From positions 82,685 through 146,684 of the forward strand of contig CANQQE010000005.1 in assembly GCA_947625935.1 (NCBI GenBank): DNA of 64,000 bases, written 5' to 3'. Below are positions 1-7,515 of the stretch, piece after piece. The notes beneath the pieces are model-generated. The model was not told where the DNA came from, did not search any database, and saw only the letters and a list, made by a program, of their open reading frames with translations. How positions within the stretch are numbered: the stretch's first letter is position 1; each line of letters opens with the position of its first letter. The stretch is from an uncultured Muribaculaceae bacterium (GTDB taxonomy: Bacteria > Bacteroidota > Bacteroidia > Bacteroidales > Muribaculaceae). The translations under genes and the position numbers were made by a program.

Positions 1-1013
1 AGGTCTGCCCAGCCTTCGGTGTCAGGCTCGATGATGTCAAGAATCTCCATGAGAAGATTGTTGACAAGATACGTGGGACAGGCGCGGTAATCGCCGGAAC
101 GCGCGCAGATGCGGTACAGCCTCTTGATAAGGTTTGCGGAGATGGTTATCGGCTTTCCTCCCTTGGTGTCGGTCTTGACCAGATAGGCATCATGGAATTC
201 CTGTCTTGATGCCCGGCGCATCTTGGCACTGATACGGGTGGCTTTGCCCATGACCGCAGGGGTGTCAGCGAAATTGGGTTGGGGTTCAGTTTTATCGGTA
301 GTAGTCATTATAGTGGTATCAGTTGCTGTAATGACTTCAGTCGGTACACCAATATCGTTCACTGTCTCCACAGGGGCAGTATCAGGAGCAGTGAGATCTG
401 TTCCTTTTTGATGTAATAGCGATTCAGTTTTTGTGGGATTACTCGTGGATGCGGTCTTAACCGTTGGCGTATCTTCCGATGCCGTGGCGTTCTGTTGCGA
501 GGGATTTCCCATTTCAGTCATTATAGTGACTTGGTCACTATTTGGCTTTGATGATTTGGAATCCGATGTACCGCGAGATTTTCTTCTCTTTGTCGCGTTG
601 GCGAAATAAGCCTTACGTGCGGTTTCTTGTTCCTCTTTACGCTCGGCAGCGAGCTTTTTGACTTCTTCGCCATATTCCGAAACGAACGCATCAAGGTCTT
701 CGGGTTCCCATCTGACAAGTCCGGCATTAAGTTTCATGCCGGGTAACGGCGGACGTTTATCCATGAAGTTCCATGGGATTGAGTATTCACTGATTCGTGC
801 GTTTACCCTCCGCTCCATTTCTTCTGCTGCACGCATCTTCTCCTCTTCTCTTTGAAGAAATGCATCTGTATCAAAAGAGGTTTTTCCTTTCTTTGCAGTT
901 TGTTGGGATTTGTCTTTTCTTTCGGCGTATTGACGCGCTTCGGATTCTGTGCCGATAATTGTAGGCTCGGCAAACCTATTTGGATTTGATGTTGCCATAT
1001 CATTGGGGTTCAT
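1..1013 (-). CDS. DUF3408-type mobilization protein (3' end cut by window edge)
   Basis: An uninterrupted frame of 337 codons runs from an ATG at 1013 to the left edge, so the C-terminus is missing. A second in-frame ATG at 998 is also possible. The first 170 residues are charged, the middle 100 are a low-complexity Thr/Ser/Pro/Asp-rich linker, and the last 70 (from RISAKMRRASRQEF to YLVNNLLMEILDII) resemble the DNA-binding-like DUF3408 domain. DUF3408 proteins are known from Bacteroides conjugative and mobilizable transposons, often near ParA-like and relaxase genes, where they are linked to transfer. Lying downstream of the helicase and HTH genes on the same strand fits such a module. The exact role is unknown; the family call is fairly secure and the start is uncertain. 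Confidence 0.72.
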   Translation of the reverse strand, partial: MNPNDMATSNPNRFAEPTIIGTESEARQYAERKDKSQQTAKKGKTSFDTDAFLQREEEKMRAAEEMERRVNARISEYSIPWNFMDKRPPLPGMKLNAGLVRWEPEDLDAFVSEYGEEVKKLAAERKEEQETARKAYFANATKRRKSRGTSDSKSSKPNSDQVTIMTEMGNPSQQNATASEDTPTVKTASTSNPTKTESLLHQKGTDLTAPDTAPVETVNDIGVPTEVITATDTTIMTTTDKTEPQPNFADTPAVMGKATRISAKMRRASRQEFHDAYLVKTDTKGGKPITISANLIKRLYRICARSGDYRACPTYLVNNLLMEILDIIEPDTEGWAD

Positions 1014-1067
1014 GGTCGTTGAGAGAAAAAGTCCCAGCGACCGGGTGAAGTGTTGAATTTGATAAAC

Positions 1068-1311
1068 TGATGAATCGAATTGGTATTTGCAATTATATCA
1101 GCACATTATCCATTCATCATTGTTTCATCATTACTTTTGCAGTGAGAAGAAAATCATCGGCGAAGGAAAAGAGAAATTGCGTTTTCTCTCGGTGCCACAC
1201 TGTTTTTTTCTTTCATTGCCTTTCATCCCTTGATGAAATATTGATGAATAACCGATGGAAAGAAAAACCACTGAGAAACAATATTGTATCTCTCTTTTCA
1301 TCAGTTCATCA
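1068..1311. repeat. Iteron-like cluster of TTCATCA/TGATGAA heptamers
   Basis: The 316-base gap between the helicase and DUF3408 genes holds seven exact copies of TTCATCA or its complement TGATGAA: at 1068, 1113, 1124, 1231, 1242, 1297 and 1305, plus a near copy at 1222. Two direct pairs (1113/1124 and 1231/1242) are exactly 11 bases apart, about one helical turn. Chance would give far fewer than one copy here. Such repeats are typical binding sites for a replication or transfer initiator, but no protein is shown to bind. I see no convincing gene in the gap. Confidence 0.55.
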
Positions 1312-1329
1312 AAATTCAATGAGAAAAAA

Positions 1330-2562
1330 TTATAAACTCTCTAACATCTGTCGGGTAACGGTGTAGAACCGTCCGACTTTGCGGGTCTCGACGTATGCCG
1401 GTTCGCTGACAGACACCCCAATCTGATATGTGGTGTATGACAGCGAATTTGGTGCTGGTCTGAGTTTCCAGCAGTCCTGCACGACTTTTCTCAGTGCCGT
1501 GCGGTCGGTCTTGACGCGCTGGTAGTCGAACAGATAGAGAATGTCGTTGAAGCAGAAGTAAACGGTATCCACGTGCATACTCGCCATAATGTCGAGCAGC
1601 AGCTCTGCGAGTTCCAGCTCTACACGGTTGCGGTTGGCACGGATGATTTTCTGTAAAGCATCGGTGTCAATCAGTCTGGGTGCGAACCACATACGGCTTT
1701 CTTCGGCGGTTGACAGCCGCCGATAGGTCAGAGCGTGGAGAAATGCCGGTATCTCGTAGCGTATTTTCTCCAGAAACGTGGTGTCGTCGGTGGTGAGCTT
1801 AGGAATCTTCCGTACCCAATAACGTGTCTCGCCGGGGTCGATGACTACGGGGAGATACTCGTTGTTGGAACACAGCACGAATTTGGCGAAGAAACTCACC
1901 TCCTCGCGGTCGCGTCCTTTGGCTTCCATCTTGTAGTTGCGGGTGGTACTGAGATTCTTCAAACGCTCGGAATCCTCGCGCTTGTTGAGAAGCACTTCGT
2001 CAACCACGATTACGAGTTTGCCGTTCCAGTCATCGTTGAACTGACTGCGAAAGTTCTCGTTGGTGTTAAACGTGACATTCGCATCAAAGAGCAGTTTGAG
2101 GAAATTGAGGAACGTGGATTTGCCGGTGTTGCGCTCCTCAGACACCAACAGCAGGATCGGGAGTTTCTGCAACGGCATGGTGTAGAGGATTTGCAGATAG
2201 TCAAGACCGAGGTCATACTGGTCGCCGAAGATATGGCGCACAAGCGATTCGATGCACTGCCATTCTCCCTCGGCGGGGATGTGGCTGAGCGGTGAATACT
2301 TGTTCTTGAAGTTGCCGACTACAGGCTGATAGTCAAGATGCGAGGGAACACAGCAAAAACCGTCGTATTTGGGTACATTGGCAAGAAAGTCCTTGCCATA
2401 GTCCTGACGTATCGCCTCGATTGTCCACGGGATGCTGCGCTCTATCAGTTGCCCGGCGGCATTTGGCTGTCGGACAATTTTGTAGTAGGTGGTGCCGATG
2501 CGTTCAAAACGGTCGTCGGCTTCCGGGATAAGAGTTGTTTCGTCCATAGTCTCAGTCTGCAT
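1330..2562 (-). CDS. SF3-type helicase / primase-helicase of mobile element
   Basis: This 410-residue protein has a superfamily 3 (D5/DUF5906-like) ATPase core. The Walker A is EERNTGKST with the lysine near residue 148. The Walker B strand is LVIVVDEV. A motif C-like FVLCSNNE ends in the sensor Asn, and an arginine-finger-like GETRYW follows. SF3 helicases of plasmids, phages and integrative elements unwind DNA at a replication or transfer origin. No primase (AEP or TOPRIM) motif is evident, so this may be only the helicase half. The start overlaps the end of the HTH gene by 11 bases, which suggests translational coupling, and an iteron-like cluster lies immediately downstream. Together they suggest that the excised element can replicate; that is inference. 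Confidence 0.75.
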   Translation of the reverse strand: MQTETMDETTLIPEADDRFERIGTTYYKIVRQPNAAGQLIERSIPWTIEAIRQDYGKDFLANVPKYDGFCCVPSHLDYQPVVGNFKNKYSPLSHIPAEGEWQCIESLVRHIFGDQYDLGLDYLQILYTMPLQKLPILLLVSEERNTGKSTFLNFLKLLFDANVTFNTNENFRSQFNDDWNGKLVIVVDEVLLNKREDSERLKNLSTTRNYKMEAKGRDREEVSFFAKFVLCSNNEYLPVVIDPGETRYWVRKIPKLTTDDTTFLEKIRYEIPAFLHALTYRRLSTAEESRMWFAPRLIDTDALQKIIRANRNRVELELAELLLDIMASMHVDTVYFCFNDILYLFDYQRVKTDRTALRKVVQDCWKLRPAPNSLSYTTYQIGVSVSEPAYVETRKVGRFYTVTRQMLESL

Positions 2563-2881
2563 TGCGGGATTCTATGATGGCTCTTACGTCACGCTGGCTG
2601 TATCGGGTACAGCCGTTCACCTTGAAGGAGCGCAGTTTACCGGCACGTGCCATGTTGAATACGGTTGTCTCGCACACGCCGAGTTGTTCGGCGACTTCCT
2701 TTCTGGTGAGGGGACGCTCTTTCTCGGCATCCATATACACTGGGAGGATTCGCTCGCGTGTGGCTTCGATCGTGTCCACCATAAGCTGATGGAGGTCAGA
2801 AAGGTGAACAGTGAGGAGAATATTGGGAGAATCAGGGTCTGACATCGACACCTGAAGGAGGTCGTAAAGACTTGCTTTCAT
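2552..2881 (-). CDS. Excisionase-like helix-turn-helix protein
   Basis: The protein has 109 residues. The second half is a helix-turn-helix of the HTH_17/MerR-like class: PLTRKEVAEQLGVCETTVFNMARAGKLRSFKVNGCTRY, given here in two parts as PLTRKEVAEQLGVCETTVFN and MARAGKLRSFKVNGCTRY. The pattern of an alternating helix pair followed by a basic wing (KVNGCTRYSQRDV) is usual for excisionases and small regulators of Bacteroides mobile elements. The N-terminal 45 residues are helical and may dimerise. It leads the HTH-helicase-DUF3408 unit. Its likely role is recombination directionality or control of the transfer genes. A second possible start is the methionine at residue 13. Confidence 0.7.
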   Translation of the reverse strand: MKASLYDLLQVSMSDPDSPNILLTVHLSDLHQLMVDTIEATRERILPVYMDAEKERPLTRKEVAEQLGVCETTVFNMARAGKLRSFKVNGCTRYSQRDVRAIIESRNAD

Positions 2882-3100
2882 CTGGGGGGGAATGAAATTA
2901 AATTATATCACCGGGTTACTTGCATCACCTACTGCCCCGGCGACGATTAAGGCAGTGGCGAGGTGTCCCCGAAAGGACATAGAAGGGGCTGTCGGCCATG
3001 TTTCGCTAAAGCCGACGGTTGTCGCTGCCGACCGTTCAAGGTCAGCGCAAGGCGTAGCTTGCCCTTTCCCATGCCGCGCGGATTGGCATCGGCATGAGTG

Positions 3101-3127
3101 GTATCCGTCCCGGATATGGGCGGATAC
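3101..3127. repeat. Inverted repeat in gene-poor region
   Basis: GTATCCGTCC at 3101-3110 is mirrored by GGGCGGATAC at 3118-3127 with one mismatch and an 8-base loop. No T-run follows on either strand, so a simple terminator is unlikely. A transfer-origin hairpin or RNA stem is possible. Confidence 0.35.
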
Positions 3128-4032
3128 AATGGCAGCAGTGTCTTACTTTGCAATAAGGTAAGGCATACGCATTTTCTTCTTTTTAATCGATTGTTTTTGA
3201 CGTACAGATTCTGTACGGGCACAATTATGGCCGTCCTCTCTCTGATTACTGGCTCATTACGGCTCATTTATGGACACACGTCATGCTGCACCGCCTGATA
3301 GTCTGTGATTCTCGGTGAGATATGGGTGTCGCAAATGTCGGCCTGTAACGGCTACATGACAGCTCATGGCTGTACCATCTTTCTCCTTCTGCCGTTGTCC
3401 CATGCGTTTAATCCGTTGAGCATCGCTTCCTTAAGGCGAGTTGTTGCCGGGTTAAACCGTTGCGGTACGTTCCGCATTCAACAGCAGGTTCTTCATAGTG
3501 ATTCCGGAATCCTTGTTCCGGCCTTCTGATTGTGGTACCTCTTTCTATTTTCGTTGCTGCAATATAGTGCTTTGCATCCGTCCGGGAGCATCGTTCCATT
3601 TCCGGGCTATAAAGTTGAACGTGTCGCTTTAGGTATGCGTGGCCCTCAATCGCTACATAAAGATACGAAAAATTTTTGAGGATTCCAAATCTGCACAAAT
3701 TCCCATCAGCGGAAGACCGTCTTGACAACTATCGTGTGTATGATGTAGGTGTGTCAATAGCTGCCATAAGCGTCACGCTTGAATACAGGCACCGGCATCG
3801 GTGTAAGTGTCGGGTATGTACCCGCACATCGATTGTTTCGCATAGGTTGCTCATCCGGTTGCGAATTTCAAGCACACACTTTTGGGGTTGTGCGATAGTG
3901 TTCGACCCATCGGGATCGAATCTTAGTCCAGCCCACTCTTGGGCCGGGAGGTATGTATGCGGTGAGATAAAGGCGCAACCGTCACGGCAGAGCAGTCTGA
4001 CGCTCCGCTATGGTTGCAAAATATGCCACCGC

Positions 4033-4065
4033 AACTTTCCTAACAAAGCTTTGTTCAGAAAAGTT
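4033..4065. repeat. Imperfect inverted repeat around an AAGCTT centre
   Basis: AACTTTCCTAACAAAG (4033-4048) faces CTTTGTTCAGAAAAGTT (4049-4065) with one mismatch and one inserted base and no loop. This cruciform-like site lies in the noncoding part of the mobile element and could be a protein-binding or transfer site. Its function is unknown. Confidence 0.4.
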
Positions 4066-4261
4066 CACGGTTTGACAAAAAAAGTTATCCATAGCCAAAA
4101 ATAGTGCATTTTCGGGCATCGCAACTCGCGCCAAATCTTCTTTTCATCGGCAAAGATAAGTCGTCATTCTCAATCCCTCCCAATATTTTCCACCGGATAT
4201 AGCACGAGGTCGTACAAGTATCTCGATATATACAACCCATATAGCGATTATTCCAACGTAC

Positions 4262-4298
4262 ATTAAAAAATTCCAGACGATGTCTGGAATTTTTTAAT
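4262..4298. terminator. Perfect 17-bp hairpin, bidirectional terminator
   Basis: ATTAAAAAATTCCAGAC at 4262-4278 is repeated exactly in inverse at 4282-4298 with a GAT loop. The stem ends in A/T runs on both sides, so it can terminate transcription in either direction. It lies about 245 bases downstream of the ART-like gene and probably closes the cargo operon. Confidence 0.7.
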
Positions 4299-4543
4299 AT
4301 CATTTTGCCGAAATTTCCCAAATTGGCTCACAAAGATAATACCACCTTATCGGACTTTCCAAAGTATTCCGGGTATTGTCCGTGAATATCCGTTTTGGTT
4401 CCGTTCTTTTCCGCAAGATGTCCGCAAGAATGGTTAGGACACTCTAAAATATGCTTATAATCCGTCAAATCTATGGTTTTTGACCCACTTTTGGCGAATT
4501 ATATATACCTGATTTTAGTTTGTTAGAAAAACTTATCAACTTG

Positions 4544-5113
4544 TTAGAATGTATAGGCATCTGCGCCAGCATATTCTATAGGAAAAACGACTTTAAAATT
4601 ATTTATTCCAATTATAGATCTGTCACGTATACAAATTTGAACAGGAGGTTTCAAATCAAGATACGCTTTGCCTGCGAGATATGGATATATTCGATCCTGA
4701 TATTCTTTGTAATTAAAACAGTCTTTAAACTCTGCTTTAATCGCAACATACGGGAAATTTCCACCCATTAATTTTTCTGCATGTGTTAGGACCTTTTCTA
4801 CTGTGACTTTAGAATCCGGAAATGTTTTCGCATAGGAGTCTCTCCAATTGGTAAACATAACAAGTTGCTCTGGCTCTAATAAATTAAGCAGCATATCCTT
4901 TGGTATGTCAACCTCAGATTTCGCAATTATATAATCTTTTCCTTTAACCTTATAAGAGACAAATCCCCAATAGTGAGCAGCGTCAATAAATGTATCCCAA
5001 AAGTAATAGCCTTTTCCCAACCAACGATCCCTAATGTTGCCAAGAAAAGGTCCATTCGCCTCAACGTAATCTACGTTATCGCGATCTTCCAATGTTTGAT
5101 AAAGAACGCTCAA
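4544..5113 (-). CDS. ADP-ribosyltransferase-like protein, candidate toxin
   Basis: I do not recognise this 189-residue protein by name. Residues 33-50 read GKGYYFWDTFIDAAHYWG, which closely resembles the GKGIYFAD...SA.Y segment of PARP-type and DarT/DUF3990-type ADP-ribosyltransferases. An N-terminal strand, SVLYQTLED, sits where the first NAD-binding motif (HGT or YHGT) is expected. A late strand, VQICIRDRSI, sits where the third catalytic motif is expected, with Gln in place of the usual Glu. It lacks a signal peptide and membrane segments, so it is likely cytosolic. It is the last gene of an operon, 6 bases after a SecB-like chaperone gene, which fits the toxin of a toxin-antitoxin-chaperone system such as CmdTAC. 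The fold call is inference from motifs; a nonenzymatic effector cannot be ruled out. Confidence 0.5.
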   Translation of the reverse strand: MSVLYQTLEDRDNVDYVEANGPFLGNIRDRWLGKGYYFWDTFIDAAHYWGFVSYKVKGKDYIIAKSEVDIPKDMLLNLLEPEQLVMFTNWRDSYAKTFPDSKVTVEKVLTHAEKLMGGNFPYVAIKAEFKDCFNYKEYQDRIYPYLAGKAYLDLKPPVQICIRDRSIIGINNFKVVFPIEYAGADAYTF

Positions 5114-5119
5114 AATTCT

Positions 5120-5536
5120 CTAAAGTAATTTAGTATTAGCTTTGAGGGTTGACTGAAGTCCCGTCAGATTTAGTGTTGGAATTAATATGGGTGTAACCAT
5201 ATTTGCCTGCAAAGTAACAGAACTAACAAAAGCCCTTACATAAGGAAAAACAATCGCAAGGCTGTTGGGATAAAAATATTCTGGTATAGCCTCCAAATCC
5301 AAGGGTTCCTTGAATTCAAAGGTTGCTATACAATCAATGCGAACGATTGTTTTATTATCTTCGCCTTGTGTTGCTGTGAATACAAAGCGAAGAGAGAATG
5401 TTTTATTGTTTTTATCATAAACACCTGAAGGCGAAAATGACAAGTCAAGGGGAGACGCGTCTGTAAAATCTCCCATATTTATCTCAACATTAGTGAATGT
5501 ATACGATCTAAACGCAAATGCAGCAGATGTTGACAT
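5120..5536 (-). CDS. SecB-like chaperone (toxin-antitoxin-chaperone type)
   Basis: At 138 residues it is close to SecB (about 150). It shows the SecB pattern: an N-terminal strand, FRSYTFTNVEINMGDF; central strands, SLRFVFTATQ and IVRIDCIATFEF; then a proline-bounded helix, IVFPYVRAFVSSVTLQANM; and the terminal ILIPTLNLTGL, equivalent to the LPP(I/L)NF end of SecB. Bacteroidales do not normally carry a housekeeping SecB in such a setting; SecB-like proteins beside small genes on mobile elements usually stabilise an antitoxin, as in HigBA-Rv1957 and CmdTAC. The gene overlaps the upstream small ORF by 29 bases and is 6 bases before the ART-like gene. The chaperone call is good; its client is inferred. 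Confidence 0.7.
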   Translation of the reverse strand: MSTSAAFAFRSYTFTNVEINMGDFTDASPLDLSFSPSGVYDKNNKTFSLRFVFTATQGEDNKTIVRIDCIATFEFKEPLDLEAIPEYFYPNSLAIVFPYVRAFVSSVTLQANMVTPILIPTLNLTGLQSTLKANTKLL

Positions 5537-5765
5537 GAGAATTCTTAGATAAAGAAAAATCCAGATCGTAATCTGGATTCATTTTGTAGTTTATTAATTC
5601 TTGATGATTCGAGTGCCCAGAACTCTGAATTGTTATAGCATAGACATACTGATAAGCATCAACTGTTGAGAGGCACTCCTTCTCCAGTTGGCTAAGGTCT
5701 GCCGCCTTTTGGTCAGGCGTTGCAGTAATCCTGTAATGCTCTAATGCTTCAAGTACGGGATCCAT
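5508..5765 (-). CDS. Small protein, candidate antitoxin of the SecB-like operon
   Basis: This is an 85-residue protein of no family I recognise. It starts with an acidic helical half (MDPVLEALEHYRITATPDQ, then LSQLEKECLSTV) and ends in a Tyr- and hydrophobic-rich tail, NSHVNICCICV. In M. tuberculosis HigBA-Rv1957 the antitoxin carries a C-terminal chaperone-addiction tail of exposed hydrophobic residues that the SecB-like partner binds; this tail could play that part, but that is inference. A consensus promoter ends about 20 bases before the start. The last 29 bases overlap the chaperone gene, and an intrinsic-terminator-like hairpin lies inside its 3' end. A frameshift linking it to the upstream 54-codon frame was considered but is not needed. 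Confidence 0.5.
   Translation of the reverse strand: MDPVLEALEHYRITATPDQKAADLSQLEKECLSTVDAYQYVYAITIQSSGHSNHQELINYKMNPDYDLDFSLSKNSHVNICCICV
5550..5579 (-). terminator. Intrinsic-terminator-like hairpin inside the cargo operon
   Basis: On the minus strand AATCCAGAT, a TACG loop and ATCTGGATT form a perfect 9-bp stem, followed by TTTCTTT. It lies within the last codons of the candidate antitoxin gene and just before the SecB-like start, so it may lower transcription of chaperone and toxin relative to antitoxin. Its TCCAGA/TCTGGA core recurs in the operon-end hairpin at 4262-4298. Confidence 0.5.
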
Positions 5766-5913
5766 ATCTTTCAGTGTTTAGCTGTGCAAAGTTACTAATA
5801 ATATTTGGAATAGCCAAACTTTTAAGGGATAGTTTATCTATTCTTTCATCATTAGAACCATTTAGAGTCTTATTATGTTCATCAAAAACTTCTTGGAGTA
5901 CATGATTCACCAT
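5749..5913 (-). CDS. Possible 54-codon leader ORF (doubtful)
   Basis: An ATG at 5913 opens a 54-residue frame starting MVNHVLQEVFDEHNKTLNG and ending NFAQLNTERYGSRT, which overlaps the next small gene by 17 bases. The composition is protein-like and the overlap is typical of an operon. Against it, a near-consensus promoter for the next gene (5787-5818) lies inside the frame. It may be a true first gene, a remnant of a longer antitoxin, or chance. Confidence 0.25.
   Translation of the reverse strand: MVNHVLQEVFDEHNKTLNGSNDERIDKLSLKSLAIPNIISNFAQLNTERYGSRT
5787..5818 (-). promoter_or_regulatory. Bacteroidetes promoter of the cargo operon
   Basis: On the minus strand the -33 element TTTG (5815-5818) and the -7 element TAACTTTG (5787-5794) are 20 bases apart, an exact match to the TTTG/TAnnTTTG consensus. 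Transcription should start about 15 bases before the ATG at 5765. Confidence 0.65.
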
Positions 5914-5946
5914 TATAAATATTTACCTATTTCCTTTAACTAGCTC

Positions 5947-7410
5947 TCACCACATATCATTCTCTTTCTTCGACATGGCGGCGATTTCGTCGGCTATCTC
6001 CTCGGAGGATAGCTTGATGTAGTCCATGAAGGTCTTTTGTGTCTTGTGACCACTGACGTGCATCATCTGGAGGATGGTGTACTTGTGGCTGAGATACATA
6101 TTGGTGATGCCAGTGCGTCGGGCGGTGTGACTTGTCACGCAGTCATAGCGAGGCACGATAACATTGCCGTTGAGGTCTGTCTCAGGCTCTTTCTTCTTCT
6201 TTATCAATGCCTCCTTCTGTTTCATTGTGAGCTTGGTAGGCACTTTCTCTTTCAATGACGGCAACTGCTCCGACAAGTCTTTCAGAATATCTTTGATGTA
6301 GCGGTTAAGCACCTGTTCGTTGGCTTTCGGTATATTATAGCCATATTTCTCGCAGATGGTGATAAGGTTCTCGTTAAGAATGGGGATTGTCACCTCGGTC
6401 TTAGTCTTTTGCTGAACAAGTCGGATTATGCGTGTTCCCTTGCGGGTGGTCTCAAAGTTGTCGGCATTGAGATTGTTGTAATCACTCACGCGCTGGCAGG
6501 TATAGCAGCCAATGAGAAAAACATCGCGGATATGTTCTTTCTTCCCGGTCAGCGGCATTTCATAGAGGGCTTGCAGCTCCTCCTCGGTGAGATAGATTTC
6601 GACTGCCTTGTCGCGGTCTTCAATCTTCTTCTTGACAATTAGTGCCGCTGCACGTTGGTTATCGTGTACGCCGTCAATGAAGGCGGCGTTGATAAGAGCC
6701 TTAAGATTTGTAAGATGTTTGTTGACCACTTTCGCCATATAGCCGTGCTTCTGCAAATAATTTATGTAACGTGACACAAACGCGCGGTCGATGTCTGCCC
6801 ATCCGAATTTGTGCAATGGGTCGAAGCCTTCATAAACACCGATAAAACTTTTCCACGCCTTGCAGGTGCCGGGTGCATAGTCATCACTGCCGATTTTTCG
6901 CGCCCCGCTCCTGATGTCATCGACAAATTGAATGAGAAACGGCCAGATAAGACGGTTCTTCTCATCCTCGATACGTTTCTTTTCCTCGGCTTTCTTGCGG
7001 GCTTTTTCTTTTGCCGTCTCCCGTTTGGCGATAGCCTTTCGCTCGGCTTCGGCAGCTTCCTCCATCGCCCGGCGTTCAGCATCAACCTTTTCCGGCTCGG
7101 AAATGTAACGCACATCCATGTCGAGTGCTTCACGGTCAAAGTTCACCTTTGCAAGATGAGCCTTAACAATGCCTTCAATCTGCGTCAGCTTGGCGTGAAG
7201 TTGATAGTTCTTCTTCTGATGTGCCAGCCATGCGCGGGGAGATGCCGTAGCCTTCTGCCAGTCGGCAACCTCGACCTGAAGCATGGTCGAAACCAGCACA
7301 TCAATCTTACGGGTATGGATACGAATAAACAGAGTTGCGGTCTCTTTCCCCATGTCCTTGTTTCGGATGTGGAATGGGGTTAATTTCTTTGGAGAGGGTG
7401 TTGTTGCCAT
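5947..7410 (-). CDS. int: Tyrosine recombinase / integrase of the mobile element
   Basis: This is a 487-residue site-specific recombinase that would integrate and excise the element. From the ATG at 7410 the catalytic set is complete. The first Arg is in CQRVSDY (R307) and the beta-hairpin Lys in QQKTKTEV. The HxxR is in SHTARRTG (H428, R431), the second His in VSGHKTQ, and the nucleophile Tyr in MDYIKLS (Y464). The N-terminal part contains an arm-binding-like domain and a long Lys/Glu/Arg-rich coiled stretch at about 95-155, then a SAM-like core-binding domain. An in-frame ATG at 7458 would add 16 residues. It lies at the element end, next to four GTCACCAC octamers, and directly upstream of the cargo operon on the same strand. 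Confidence 0.93.
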   Translation of the reverse strand: MATTPSPKKLTPFHIRNKDMGKETATLFIRIHTRKIDVLVSTMLQVEVADWQKATASPRAWLAHQKKNYQLHAKLTQIEGIVKAHLAKVNFDREALDMDVRYISEPEKVDAERRAMEEAAEAERKAIAKRETAKEKARKKAEEKKRIEDEKNRLIWPFLIQFVDDIRSGARKIGSDDYAPGTCKAWKSFIGVYEGFDPLHKFGWADIDRAFVSRYINYLQKHGYMAKVVNKHLTNLKALINAAFIDGVHDNQRAAALIVKKKIEDRDKAVEIYLTEEELQALYEMPLTGKKEHIRDVFLIGCYTCQRVSDYNNLNADNFETTRKGTRIIRLVQQKTKTEVTIPILNENLITICEKYGYNIPKANEQVLNRYIKDILKDLSEQLPSLKEKVPTKLTMKQKEALIKKKKEPETDLNGNVIVPRYDCVTSHTARRTGITNMYLSHKYTILQMMHVSGHKTQKTFMDYIKLSSEEIADEIAAMSKKENDMW

Positions 7411-7478
7411 ATTTTTTCTGAATAAAAAGTTTGAATGGTAGCGTTCACAGTTATTCACAGTCAGCCACTTTGGTTCTG

Positions 7479-7510
7479 CAAATATAACAACCCAAACCGC
7501 ATTTTGTCAA
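7479..7510 (-). promoter_or_regulatory. Integrase promoter
   Basis: Minus-strand TTGAC at 7506-7510 and TATATTTG (matching TAnnTTTG) at 7479-7486 are separated by 19 bases (21 after the TTG). Transcription would start near 7471, giving a leader of about 60 bases to the ATG at 7410. Confidence 0.5.
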
Positions 7511-7515
7511 GTCGG

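Larger units (their letters stand above)
2882..4261. other. Gene-poor 1.4 kb stretch of the mobile element
   Basis: No frame here looks like a real protein; the longest open frames (about 78-142 codons) are low in hydrophobic patterning and overlap one another on both strands. The stretch does contain inverted repeats (3101-3127 and 4033-4065). Its base composition is mixed: GC-rich at 2930-3130 and AT-rich after 4060. It may hold a transfer origin, a noncoding RNA or remnants of lost genes. I recognise nothing specific. Confidence 0.4.

Noticed and set aside
1131-1319. 62-codon minus-strand frame between helicase and DUF3408 genes
   Set aside because: It is made largely of the TTCATCA/TGATGAA repeat cluster and resembles no protein.
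2947-3267. Open frame of 106 codons on the minus strand before the HTH gene
   Set aside because: Composition is Arg/Pro/Thr-rich without a hydrophobic pattern, and it overlaps other open frames and an inverted repeat; it looks like noncoding sequence.
3880-3945. tRNA-like pieces (GTTCGA and ATCGAAT with a CCA)
   Set aside because: The stems needed for a T-arm and acceptor arm do not pair on either strand.
3676-4104. Open frame of 142 codons on the plus strand in the gene-poor block
   Set aside because: It opposes the direction of all element genes, has many scattered Cys/His/Arg without a motif, and ends inside the 4033-4065 inverted repeat.
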